64,000 nucleotides of DNA from positions 129,001-193,000 of the forward strand of contig JAGUCH010000008.1 of assembly GCA_019096065.1 (NCBI GenBank). The letters are read 5' to 3'. This document shows positions 43,501-54,400 of the stretch, piece after piece. This stretch comes from Paracyclopina nana. Lineage: Eukaryota > Arthropoda > Copepoda > Cyclopoida > Cyclopettidae. Each line of letters starts with the position of its first letter. Position 1 is the first letter of the stretch. The position numbers and the translations under genes were made by a program. The notes beneath the pieces were generated by a model. It worked only from the letters and a program-made list of their open reading frames with translations. It did no database searches and had not been told where the DNA came from.

Positions 43501-46500
43501 AGAGCCCGAAAGCACCAGGGGGCAAAAATGGTGAAAGGAGGGATGTATTCAGGCGGTTTGGGAGTCGACAGGTTGTCAAGGCTGACTCCCTGGTTGTTGC
43601 GAATCTTGACCAGAATCTCAAACAGTTCAATCAAGTACTTGTACACTTGAGCATGGATCAGTGGATCGCTGATGGCATTGATGTTGCCCAAAGCACCAAG
43701 CATTCGCCGCCATAGGACAACAGCCACATCCGGAAGCCAGCCCTTGACAGACCCCCCCGACATGACAGATTTTGATGCGTTTGACGACATGTCGTTTGTC
43801 GAGATGATGGATCCAGCCTCACTCATCGTGTCCACATGGTCCAATTGCATCATGGGTGAGTCTTTCATCGAGACGCATTCAAGGCCACTGGAAGTGGTAG
43901 GACTGCAACTTCTGTCCGTTTGACTGACACGTCTGTTGGAATCAGCGGAATGGGACCGTTTTAAAGCTACATAGGGCATGTCCGGATTGCTCCTGCAGAT
44001 GTTTGATTCGCTCAGACATTTCTTCATTGTCTTCCGGCTACTTCTCGTCATTGCTGACGATGATGCAGAAGTCTTCTTTGAACTTTTGGTGCGTGGCGGA
44101 GGCAAAGGGTGGACAGCAGGCTCCGATTCTGACGTTGATCTTTGGCGTAAGTATGGTGAGGTCATGTTTGGTGGTTGCGACGACTGTGATGACTGCGTTC
44201 TTAAGGACGGTGGATCCGAAGACGCTGACGACGTCATCTTGATGTTATCCGAGTTCTTCAGTTCTGACATTGGCCTTTCTTTGCCCAGCCTCTTCTTTTG
44301 AGCCCGTTCACTCAGTCTGTCCAAAGGAAGGTCATTGAGGTCAAGATTGTAGACTTGACGAGCAAGGACGCGTGTCAGCGTTTCCATCGTTTTCGCCCAT
44401 TCGCGAATGAGTTCTTCCCACAGTGCGAGGCTGGAGAGGACTTCCAAGAACTGGTCCCACAACTCTGACGAGACAACCACGTACAAGTTGGCCTTGATCC
44501 AGGTGACAATCAAGGTCTGGAAGATGGCCTGCGCCAGCTTGCCGCCAAGACTGTCCTCCTTCTTCTTTGGTGGATTCTCTGGCAACGTCAACTGAGTGAT
44601 TTGCAGCAGGATGAACAAGAGTTGCTCCCATGTCCTCGCCTCCATTTTGACATTCATGACCATATACCTGAAATGAGGCAAAAATTCAAGAATTAGAAAT
44701 TTTCTGAAAACGTGAGTCTACAAAGGCTCATTTGGTTGTAAAATAAAAATCCTGGCTATAAAATAAAAATCCTAGCGTATCCCGTCAAACAGCATGAGGT
44801 TTTTTTTTTTAAAAAAACCATTTAACTCAAAAACTGTTCATTTTTAGGGTCCAATTAGCTTCAATGACCCCAACTGAAATTGGAAATTATAGTTATTTAT
44901 TTTAAACTGGGGCACGTAAAGTCGGGTCATTAAATAGCTGAGCGAGGATTTTAAAATGGGAAAACTCGAGTACAGCTTTACTAGCCCGAGTTTGCGAGGG
45001 CTGTAATTGTACGAGTGTTTTTCCATTTTAAAATCCCAGGTCAGCTATTTAATGACCCGATTTTACATGCCCCAGCTCGAAATATACAATTTTATATTCT
45101 GTAATACGATTTTTGAGTGTTTTAATGAAGTTACCGGGCTGCCCCGTGCCCTAGAAAATACTGCTCGGTTTTTAGTTGCTATGTGAATATCACTGGCTCT
45201 CATTAGCTAGCATCCAGTGTTTTGGGAGCAATTAAATAGACTTTTAAAATCCATTTCATCAGATGTGTGCCTATGGCACAATGGTTAGAGTGCTAGGCTC
45301 TTGATTCAGGAGTCTAGGGTTCAAACCCCACTCACTCCTTAACTTATTTTTTTTCTTTATCTGGCTTAAATTATGGTTAAAGTCCTATACATAGTATGCA
45401 ATTTTCATCATGTTTCCCTAGCTCAGTGGTTAGAGCTTTGGGAAGCAAATCCAACTGTCTGAGGTTCGAATCTTGGATGATCCTCTCTTTTTCCAACTTC
45501 TTTGGAATTTGGATTACTTCCATGGAATATGAGGGCATTAAATTACTTAAAATCCCTCAAATTTGATTCAAGGGCTGTTAAGTATTTAATATCCCCCAAA
45601 TTGCTTAGAAAGAACTGTGATATAAAAGAGCTGAGTCGGATCGGTAAACAGAATTATAACACGAGGAAATCGTATTACAGTATATAAAAACTTTTGTTAT
45701 TTCATAGCCAAATCGCTAGCATGAACAGAAACGAGATATTGCCATGCTCAAATAAATGATCAAATGGTATAATTGTTCCCTTCCACCTCGGCAAAAGTTA
45801 GGCCCCATTTTGTTTTTCCTATGATTTGCTAGTATTGGTCGAGAAATAAACTGAGAACTATTTGGAAATTGAAATCTAACCAGGGATTTTCGGTTACCGG
45901 TAGGGAAAATGAAAACCCAAGGGGGATTTTTTACATAATAAAAGTATCCCACAGGTTTCATTAAACATACAGAAAAACTGCCCATAGGGTTTGCATTTAC
46001 CAATAAGTAAACCAACCCTAGGCCTAGGGTTTTTATCTATTTATATATGTAAACAATTTATAAAACAAGCTAATAAAATAGCTGAGCAAATTTTGTAAAG
46101 TAGAAATCGAGTGGCATTTTTGCGGGCTCGAGCTTGCGAGAGCCAAGTAATGCCACGAGATTTTTACTTTGCAAAATGAGCTCAGATGTTTTGTAAGCCT
46201 GTTTTATAATTTGTTTACATATATATACGATTTTATATGATGGAAAGTAATTTTCAAATGTTAATGAAGTTACCAGACCAGGCAATCTTGACTTAGCACC
46301 TGATCCATTACTTGAAGGCTAGGGTTGAGAAGCCCTCAGTAGTGCAAGAGTAACAGAAAGCGTTAATCAATCAATTAAAAAATTGTGCATTTAGAATTTG
46401 GCATTTTTGGGGGCTAAAAGATATGTTAGATTAAGTTTTGTCTGGTACCTCTGAAAAGGCTCTACTGTTCTACTAAGCTTAGCTCAGCTGAGAATATGAA

Positions 46501-49500
46501 TAAGAAGGAATTCTGACATTAATTATTCTGTCTGTATTGGTAGCTCAGTCAGTAGAGCGTTGGACTCCTAATCTAGATGATCAGGGTTCGATCCCCATAC
46601 TCGGCATTTTTTCTCCTTTTTTCTAACATGGGATTTACTTCTTGGACAATATCATGGTCTCTGGTCAAACAGAGGAGCAACACACCTTATAAAATACTTT
46701 ATAATGCGTGTCACTTGATAAAGTTAAACGTCAGAGCTTTTATATATGTATAGTAATATGAACTGAGACGAATTGGTAAACTGAATTATACATGCGAAAA
46801 TTGCTTTCCATCATATAAAATTTACAATTATGTTAAACTACCCTAGGGTTTTCATTTACCATCAAGTAAAACTACCCTAGGCCTAGGGTTTTCATTTACA
46901 ATAAAAAAAACTGCACAAAGCCTAGGGTTTTCATTAACCATACAGAAAAACTGCCCCTAGGGTTTTAATTTACCAAAATGAAGAACTACCCTAGGATTTT
47001 CATTTACAATAAAGAAAAACTGCCCCTTTGGTTTTCGTTTACAATCAAAAAGAAAAACAGCACTTAGGGTTTTCATTTGCCATTAAGTAAAACTGCCCTA
47101 GTCCTAGGGTTTTCAATTACAATAAAGAAAAACTGCCCATAGGGTTTTCATATACCATTAAGTAAAACTACCCTAGGGTTCCCATTTACTATTGATTAAA
47201 ACTACCCTAGTCCTAGGGTTTTCAAATACAATAAATAAAAACTGCCTCTATGGTTTTCATTTACCCTTAAGTAAAACTAGCCTAGGGTTTCTCTTAGACT
47301 ATTAAGTAAAACTACCCTAGTCCTAGGGTTTTAAATTGCAATAAAGAAAAACTGCCCCTTCGGTTTCCATTTACCCTTAAGTAAAGCTACCCTAGGACTG
47401 GGGTTTTCATTTACAATAAAGAAAAACAGCCCCTAGGATTTTCATTTACGATTAAGTAAAACTACCCCAATCCTAGGATTTTAAATTGCAATAAAGAAAA
47501 ACTGCCTCTATGGTTTTCATTTACAATAAAGAAAAACAGCCCCTAGGGTCTTCATTTAAGATTAAGTAAAACTACCCTAGTCCTAGGATTTAAAAATTGC
47601 AATAAAGAAAAACTGCCCATATGGTTTTCATTCACAAAAAATAAAACTACCCTAGGACTGAGGTTTTCATTTACTATAAAGAAAAACATCACCTATGGTT
47701 TTCATTTTTCCATTAAGTAAAACTACCCTAGTCCTAGGATTTTAAATTACAATAAAGAAAAACTACCCCTAGGGTTTTCATATACCTTTTGATGGGGAAA
47801 AAATATCCCTAGGATTATCTTTTACTTCTTAACGCATTGGACGCGCAAAAAGGGTGTGAGTCAACCGGCAAAGTAAATTACTCACCAGGAAATTCGGTTT
47901 ACAGTGCGTAAAAACAAAGGGTTAAAAAAGCGAGGTCAACATTTTTGTGTCCTCAAAGCCCCACAGTGCATCAGGGTACTGTAAAAATGTGTAGCAGCAA
48001 AAAACTGCTGAAAAATATTAATTTTTTGGCGACTTCAACTAGGGACCGAGCGTCGTTTTTAAGGGCAAATTTTGCAATTTCGTTTGATAATCCAACATTT
48101 TATTTCATGCCAAAGTTTTTATGTATTGACTTTTAAGTTTGATAAACTCAAAACATATTTTTCAATTGCAAAAGTTGACTCATTTTTACAAACGAATGGG
48201 CTAAAAGTCGATCTAGCTCCGACCAAAAAACTTTTTTTTAAATATATTCTATCCACTTTTTCTCACTGTGTGATTAGAGTTTTTTTAGGGCACTTTACCC
48301 CTCAGTGCAATGAAAGTGCTACTTTTCAACAGAATCAAAATTGTAGAAGGTTATTCTTAAAAAGTCCAACTTTTCGACTTTTTTCTGGCCACTTTACCCC
48401 AGTGTGGATTGAAAAACATTTTTCAGGCTTAAAAACTTGTGATGGAAATCCCCACAGTGCACGAAATAAAATCCCACTTTGAATTGATTTTTTCAAGGGT
48501 GCTTTATCAGATAATTTAAGAGGCGAACTTTTTTTGTCCCACATACCCCACAGTGCACCACATTTAAGTTTTTCTGGCTCATTTCCCACTTTGTAGCCTG
48601 AATATTTCAAGAATTGTGTCTATTTGTAGTCATTTCAGATAATTATTGAGGTGAGCTTATTTTGTGCCAAAAGCCCCACAGTGCACCAAATAAGATTTTT
48701 CTTACTAAATGTCCACTTTACAGACAGTTTAAAACGAGGTGAACTTATTATGTACCAAAAGCCCCACAGTGCACCAAAAAATTCAACTTTTGAAGCCTGA
48801 ATTTTAAACAAGGTTTTAAACGAGGTTTTTCATTAAGCAACTCTGCTCAAATAATCCAAGGCAAACAAATCTTGGACGCCTATTTAATAGTAAAGTAAAT
48901 TACCTGTAAATGTTGAGGACTCGCTTGCACATTTCGACTTGTTCTTCGAGCAAGATTGGATATTCCGGAGACACTTCAAGCAGGAAGACATTGGCAGCAT
49001 TGGTGACAAAAATTTGCAACACATTTTGCAAACCAGCACGAACTGACAGCTGGTCTTTGTACAAGTACGAGTCCAGAGAATCCGGATTGTTGTTAACTTT
49101 TCCTGTAATTGCAAAAAGAACGATGAGGACTTACGGGTGGTTAAAGAAAAGGTTAACGTAAAAAGAACGATGAGGGCTTACGGGTGGTAAAAGAAGGTTA
49201 ACGTAAAAAGAACGATGAGGGCTTACAGGTGGATAACAAAGGTTAACGTACCAGCAATGACTTGCAGGAATTCCTCCCGTTCCCGCTCGACACTCGAAGG
49301 CGGAGGCTCGAGCAAAAAAGGCGGCAATTCCGAGACATTCATCTGTATCCAATCTTTGTAGACGCTGATGACCTTTTTGATTGCAGGCGAATGGCTGAAG
49401 CTGAGGAGGAACGATTGGCGGTAGACTTCGTGTACAAAGTTCACATTTTCCCGACTGCCGTAGAGGATATCTCGCACTAGATTTCCTTCGTACGACTTGG

Positions 49501-50800
49501 CCCCCTGTGTGAAGGACTGGTTAAGCCCAGATGACCCGATGAAGTCTTCCGTGTCAGAAATGCTGTCCAGATTCGAGGTTGAAATCATGCTTGAATTGTG
49601 GGCATTGCTATTCCGAGTCAAATGTGTGTACTGGGCCACCCATTTGATGACCACGACCCTATGCAAAACATAAACTTGGGAATGAATAATAACAACATTT
49701 TGGATTTAAAGTACCTGCAAGCAAGCATGGGATCCATTTTTTTGGTTCCGTCTCCGGAATCCACAAAAGCGGGGCGGAAATGTCGAACCTCCGGAAGTTC
49801 GAGCGAAGGCCGATAAAGGCTCATGTGCCAATTGAACTCGGGGAAAATGTGGGGCATGTAGTACATTTTGAAGCGTTCAAACAAAAAGTCGAGACACTGC
49901 CGTTGCCTGTCTTCCTTCACATCTTCCTTCCATTCGACAAGGCTGATTTGGCTCACCATCAATTCGAGCAGGACATCCAGGAAGATTCGTGTCAAATCAG
50001 TCTCTGGCGACTTCCACCGTTCCCCAGCCTGCGGTGGAATCAGCGGGCAAATTTCAGCTGGATTAACCGGTCCACCCTCTTGAATGTCAGGAGTCATCGC
50101 AGCCAAAGCGGTCAGTCCTAGGCCCTGATACGGGCTAGGGAATCCAGGCACCAGTGTAGCAAACATGGCATGCAAATGTTCGCCCGCAACATCTCCCAGA
50201 ATTTGGTACCACAAAATGAACAACCTCATCGCTTCTCTCTTGAGAAGTTTCCACGAGTTGCCTGGATGCAGAAGCTTTGACATTAGCCGTCCCATTGCAT
50301 GATACTGAAAGAAGAAAAAACACATTAGCTCACTGGGGGCTCAGGACGTCATTTAGTTAATGATCGCTGCATATCCAGCATTGACGGACAAAGCAGTTAA
50401 ATGGTATTCAAAGTGATTGCATTATCATGAAAGCCTTGAAAGAGAAAAATCACAAATTGGTGGTTATTACCTGCCACTTTCTGCCTAGATGTTCTGGCAA
50501 GTAAAGGAGGACTTTTTCCAACAGATAGAGGACAGCCTCGAGTTCCTCCCTTTGGGATTTGTGCGCTCCCTTTTGTCGCAGGTTGATCTCTGCCCCGATG
50601 AAAGCATCGTAGACAATGAAGAACACATGGGAATAGTGATTTTCGAAGAAGAGCAAAATCTCCTGAGGATCAGCGTTGTCCAGAAACAGCCTCAAATGCT
50701 TGGCTCGAGTTGGAGTGTCTTTCTTGGCGTCCAGAACTTTGGCAGCGGACTTCTTGATGTCCTCTGACTTCTTCGATGTCTGCAGCTTCTTGCTGAACAT
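40555..50800 (-). CDS. RALGAPA1: Ral GTPase-activating protein subunit alpha
   Basis: Six coding exons on the minus strand (50471-50800, 49715-50304, 49252-49658, 48904-49102, 41190-44667, 40555-41133) join in frame to 1860 residues. The start MFSKK and the segments KHLRLFLDNA, KSQREELEAVLYLLEK, EEQVEMCKRVLNIYRYMVMN, TWEQLLFILL and METLTRVLARQVYNLDLNDL match animal RalGAP alpha proteins (about 2000 residues). The C-terminal Rap/Ran-GAP domain lies at about residues 1480-1720, with the likely catalytic Asn at about 1627 (HLGNDEVHIVWSEHW) and the closing RATAINASRA. It acts with the beta subunit to stimulate GTP hydrolysis on RalA/B at membranes downstream of Akt and insulin signalling (established for mammals). 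The long middle exon carries a Ser-rich stretch at about 660-800. Intron 4 is 4.2 kb and full of repeats; the others are short. Confidence 0.93.
44907..45066. repeat. Palindromic module of repeat family R2
   Basis: The arms GGGGCACGTAAAGTCGGGTC and TTAAATAGCTGA are repeated as TCAGCTATTTAA and GACCCGATTTTACATGCCCC, with TTTTAAAATGG/CCATTTTAAAA inside and the core GCCCGAGTTTGCGAGGGC. The arms are about 75 bases. It lies in the large RalGAP intron. A decayed relative is at about 53993-54100. Confidence 0.85.
45260..45695 (+). mobile_element. Repeat family R2 body with two tRNA-like units
   Basis: Unit 1 (45268-45340): GCACAATGGTTAGAG, GGGTTCAAACCCC. Unit 2 (about 45415-45487): TAGCTCAGTGGTTAGAG, GAGGTTCGAATC. 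The body ends with ACACGAGGAAATCGTATTAC. It matches 700-1180. A dimeric tRNA-type SINE is a fair reading. Confidence 0.7.
45890..47810 (+). repeat. About 40-bp satellite (ACTACCCTAGGGTTTTCATTT), split by R1 copy 3
   Basis: Units contain AAAACT(G/A)CCC, CCTAGGG or CCTAG(G/T)CCTAGG, TTTTCATTTAC and AATAAAGAA. The first units lie at 45890-46032 and the main block at 46830-47805; the R1 copy (46033-46827) sits between. Many units carry the palindrome CCTAGG. Confidence 0.85.
46033..46827 (+). mobile_element. Repeat family R1, copy 3 (best preserved)
   Basis: The order is TATATATGTAAACAATTTAT, palindromic module (46040-46235), unique body, tRNA-Arg(CCT)-like unit (46537-46610; TAGCTCAGTCAGTAGAG, loop CTCCTAA, GGTTCGATCCCC), then a tail containing CACCTTATAAAATACTTTA. 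The palindrome arms are about 85 bases with centre CTCGAGCTTGCGAG. It is inserted in the satellite. No coding frame. Confidence 0.8.
47811..48903. repeat. Repeated 40-bp element GAGGTGAACTT..CCCCACAGTGCACC in the RalGAP intron
   Basis: The element recurs at about 47932, 48522, 48650 and 48736: GAGGTGAACTTATT, GTACCAAAAGCCCC and ACAGTGCACCAAA. Further CCCCACAGTGCAC words occur at 48454. It recalls the CACAGTGGATTA words elsewhere in the window. 47820-47912 is a decayed relative of the MITE in R1 copy 2. Confidence 0.65.
49103..49251 (-). repeat. Three about 50-bp tandem units in RalGAP intron 3
   Basis: AAAAAGAACGATGAGG, (A/G)CTTAC(G/A)GGTGG and AAGGTTAACGT repeat three times and fill most of the intron. 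The unit includes the sequence of the exon's own donor (GTACGTTAACC on the minus strand), and GTAAG occurs in the units, so decoy donors are present. Confidence 0.75.
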
Positions 50801-51260
50801 TTTCGCTCATCAACCTGAAAAGCACCTACATTGTTGATACGACAATTTGTTGAGAATGACTTGATGACATGCACAACATTTCACTCGGGGTATGTAACGT
50901 CATTCAGTTAACGATTGTCGCATTGCCAGCATTTACACACAAAGCAGACAAATGGCATTCGAAGATATTTAAACTGTGGACGAGCTTCGAAAGCGAAAGG
51001 TACTCACTTGTATCGTTATTTTCTGAAAGTTCTGCCTTGTTCCATCGTGTTTCCTTCTTCTTTCGCTATTGTCCTTGGCACGAAGAAGAGGAAGAAGAAG
51101 CGAGGAGGTGAAAGGATCTTCTTCGTGAAACAGATTAGTAGTGAAGATGAACCAGCCAGGTTTCTTCTTCTTAGGGCTCACAGGTGAAATCGAGGCGCTC
51201 ACTCCTCCGCTTAAACAGCTCACATCTTGCCCACTGTGCACCACCAGCCTTCGCATAAAC
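50692..51260 (-). CDS. Spliced upstream frame overlapping the RalGAP alpha start (uORF)
   Basis: A leader exon 51008-51260 (acceptor TTTTTCAG, donor GTGAGT) has ATG at 51254-51256 and stays open to its end (83 codons). Joined to the next exon at 50814 it continues for 40 codons and stops at 50692, 109 bases inside the RalGAP alpha CDS and in another frame. The product would be 123 residues, with a K/R-rich second half (RKCSARSCRHRRSQRTSRSP) and no domain I know. It is more likely a regulatory uORF than a protein gene; an overlapping uORF would reduce use of the main start. Splice choice is inferred. Confidence 0.35.
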
Positions 51261-51263
51261 CTG

Positions 51264-51720
51264 AAAAACAGCCCACAAATTAAATTAGCACCACAAATCT
51301 TTAGAAAGATAAATTTGACATTTCACAATTGACATTTAAAAACTGGATGTCTTCCATGAAAATGAAAAATAAATGGAAATTTAATACTTGATATTTGCAT
51401 TGTTTACCTGAATAATTTGTATGCGAAAAATGGGCGAAATTTGCGGCTGAAAATGTTGGCTTGTTTTGAAATTTTGCAAGCTCCAGGTAGCGAAAACAAA
51501 GTAAAAGTGAGAATTGCGAGCGCTCGCGTGATGTCACTTTAAAGACGCGCGCGCGCGCGCTCCTCACGCCAAAGCGAAGACGGTTATTTTCTTCCGCCAA
51601 ATGGCAACTCGTTAAAGCGACAACTTTTGAATTTCCTCCAAATTCTCGCGGAATTTCGCTTGTTGTTGTTTTGATTTTTCGTCGCTGGCAAACGCCAATT
51701 TATTGCGCGATATCAACTAG
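51264..51720. promoter_or_regulatory. Probable RalGAP alpha promoter with alternating CG tract
   Basis: This is the only clearly GC-richer stretch between the two conserved genes. GACGCGCGCGCGCGCGCTC (51543-51561) is an alternating purine-pyrimidine tract able to form Z-DNA, and GCGAGCGCTCGCG (51518-51530) is a near-perfect palindrome. No TATA box is seen. The leader exon of RalGAP alpha starts to the left. Confidence 0.45.
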
Positions 51721-54400
51721 ATCCACTTACCCTACTGGTGCACTTGATTTTGCACTTTTTATCTTATGTTTTTAAGTGCGCTAGTGTGATTGAAAAACAC
51801 GTCAAATGAAAACATTCGTTAGAGTTGAGTTGACATTTTTCAGGCATTTGAGATTTTCAAACAGTATTTTTTCTAATTAAAATAAAATAATAAAAACAAT
51901 AAAATAGTTTTGATGTTTTTTCAAAAAAAGGAGAAATATTGAAAAATGTAATTTTGCGCGAAAAATGTGTTAATTTGCAAAAAAAAGTGTGGAGAAAGCT
52001 GAGAGATTGACTTGATTCGAACCGGCATCAAGAAATTTGGGAAAACAACTGAGGAAAAAGCCGATATTTTGGACCTTTTCAACTCAAGAAGAAATTCGAG
52101 GTAAGAATTTATTTGATTAATGCTCATTTTTGTATAGTCATGAAAAGTGTGTTAAAATGTGCTTTTATTTTGAATTGGTCGGTTTTGCTTTAAAGAAATC
52201 CGTCTTTTTCCTGTGCCGAATAATCTTGACATTTTGCCTACAAGTTGATTGTGTTTAACCAGTTTGGCCGAAAATCTTAATTGAGAATTGATTTTTTGCC
52301 ACATTTTCATCTAATTTCCTAAATTCTGAAGCTTTTCAAAAATTAAAGGCTGATTAGTTTTCAGCCCAATTTTCTCAATTTCATCCTTCTTGAGTATAAA
52401 GTCACCTATAAGAAAAATCCACAGTATTCTACTTTTGCTGCTATTTCTTAAAAGAACATTACATTCTAAGAAATTTTGCTTCTTCATATTTTATAAGCTT
52501 TTAGTCAGATTTTGCTCATTTTTTCTCTTTTTAGTGAGATAACTCTAAAATTACAATTCCACAGTGTTCTACTCAAAATATATATATTGATAATAGCAAT
52601 AAGATTTCGCATTTATAGATTCTTTTAATAAACTTTTTTTTCTTGCAAAAATCCTTCTATGTCATCATTCTTGAACATAAAGTCTAAATAAGAAAATTCC
52701 ACAGTACTCTACTTTTGCTGCTATGTTGCATTCATTTTATTCAGCAAGTCTCCAAAAATTCAGATTCTAAAAATATTTGAAATGCACCGTGTTCAACTAG
52801 TTTTTAAAGTGGCTGAAAATCCACAGGCTTCTATTTTGCTTTTTTCATTCTCATCATGGTGGGAGTACACAATGGGAAATCCCATTGGATTTGGGAAAGC
52901 ATTAACAGCTGGTTGATGACATTGTTATTAACTCTTGGAATGCATCACTGCACCAAACGACACAGTGGACTATTTTCCTCTGTTGCCTCGCATAGTCAAG
53001 TGAAGCATTTTTGTAAAAATCTGCACATTATTATTTCCGCCAAAATCCATGCCGAAAATTTAAAAAAAATGGTTTCTCGCCTAATTTTTGCACGATTTTG
53101 AATTTTTTTTTGTATTCTGCTTTTCCACAGATTTGGCATTTGTTTGCTTTGATTATTTTTATTACTGTTTTATTTTATTATTATTATTTTTTTGAAATAC
53201 ATTACTTTTAAAATTCAAAAAAGCTGCCAAATCCACTGTGACATTTTTTCTTTATTCTTTGTGGGGCAATTTGGAGAGAAGAACCAGTGCTGCACAGTGG
53301 ATTATTCTGTCGCTTAAAACGCTCATCATGAAAATCAGCTAAAATTGCATATTTAAAAAAAATCAATTTTTGGGCTACTCAATGGAAACTTTTTTTTGGG
53401 GGAAAAACTCAGCTTTTTCAATGCGCGTCAAATAATCCACTGTGCAGCAGTCATTTGCTAGAAAGTTTCCCCTTTTGCTCAGCATCTCCCCCTTAAAGGC
53501 CCTGACCTAGTTTTTGGCCTTTATCGGCCAATATCACAAAAAATCCCCTTTTTTACCCAATGCACAGTGGATTATTTTGAAACACGAAACGGAAAACGAA
53601 TTCCTAAAAGTCTGCAAAAAACAGCTTTAATAATGAAAAAAATCAAAGATATTTTTTTTATAAATTGAGAAAATTAGATGCGCGACCAAATGGTGAAATA
53701 GTCCACTGTGCACAAATGCCAATTTTGAGCGCAACTTTTTTCAATCAAATTTTTTTCCGCAGAAAAATTGCCTTGTAAAAATATGTGAAATGAAATTGCT
53801 TTTGCGCGCCAAACTTCTCACATTTCGCCAAAAAAAAAAAAATGAAAGCTCTACATAAATAGAAGTAGTTGTAATGGTGAGAAAAGTCAGTTTCTTTTTT
53901 CATTCAAGTTGCAAAGTTGTTTTTTCCGAGCGAAATTCAGTTTTCAGATTTCCAGCCTAGAAATATTTATTTTTTATAAATAAAGTGAGTGTTTAATCGG
54001 GCCATTCAAAAGCTAAGTTAGTGTTTTAAAAATGAGACAAAACCGAGTTTATTTTTACTCTTCCGAGCCTGCGAGGTCGGTAATTTTACTGTACCTTTTT
54101 TAATTGTATCACATTCAAATTAGTAATCTTCAATTTTACTTTGTGTGCTATAAAAATAAAAAAGTACTAGAAGACTTGAATCTGGATACTTTTTAATTGT
54201 TTTTTTTTATTATACATAAATTATTGCTTTACAAGGCATGGGGTGTGTAAAATAGATATAGTTCGCGAAAAAAGGCACAACAAGAAGTGAGGGATTTGTC
54301 ACGTTCAAGGGCCTACAAATTCTCTAAGGATGCCATTTTCATCACTGTTTTTCTTTTTCTGCTGCTCTTCTTTTTCAAATGTAAGCTTGTATTTCTGCAG
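51721..54400. other. AT-rich intergenic region with CACAGTGGATTATT words
   Basis: GACACAGTGGACTATTTT (52966), GCACAGTGGATTATTC (53291), AATAATCCACTGTGCAG (53435), GCACAGTGGATTATTTT (53562) and ATAGTCCACTGTGCAC (53698) recur in both orientations, with weaker TCCACAGT(G/A)(T/C)TCTAC words at 52424, 52562 and 52698. A stretch ending AAATTCGAG with GTAAGAATT at 52101 could be a plus-strand leader exon, perhaps of the SRCIN1-like gene (low confidence). 53993-54100 is a decayed R2 palindrome. Confidence 0.5.

Noticed and set aside
40555-50800. RalGAP beta subunit instead of alpha
   Set aside because: The start MFSKK and the C-terminal RATAINASRA and TFEDFASSVFSPA segments agree with the alpha subunit.
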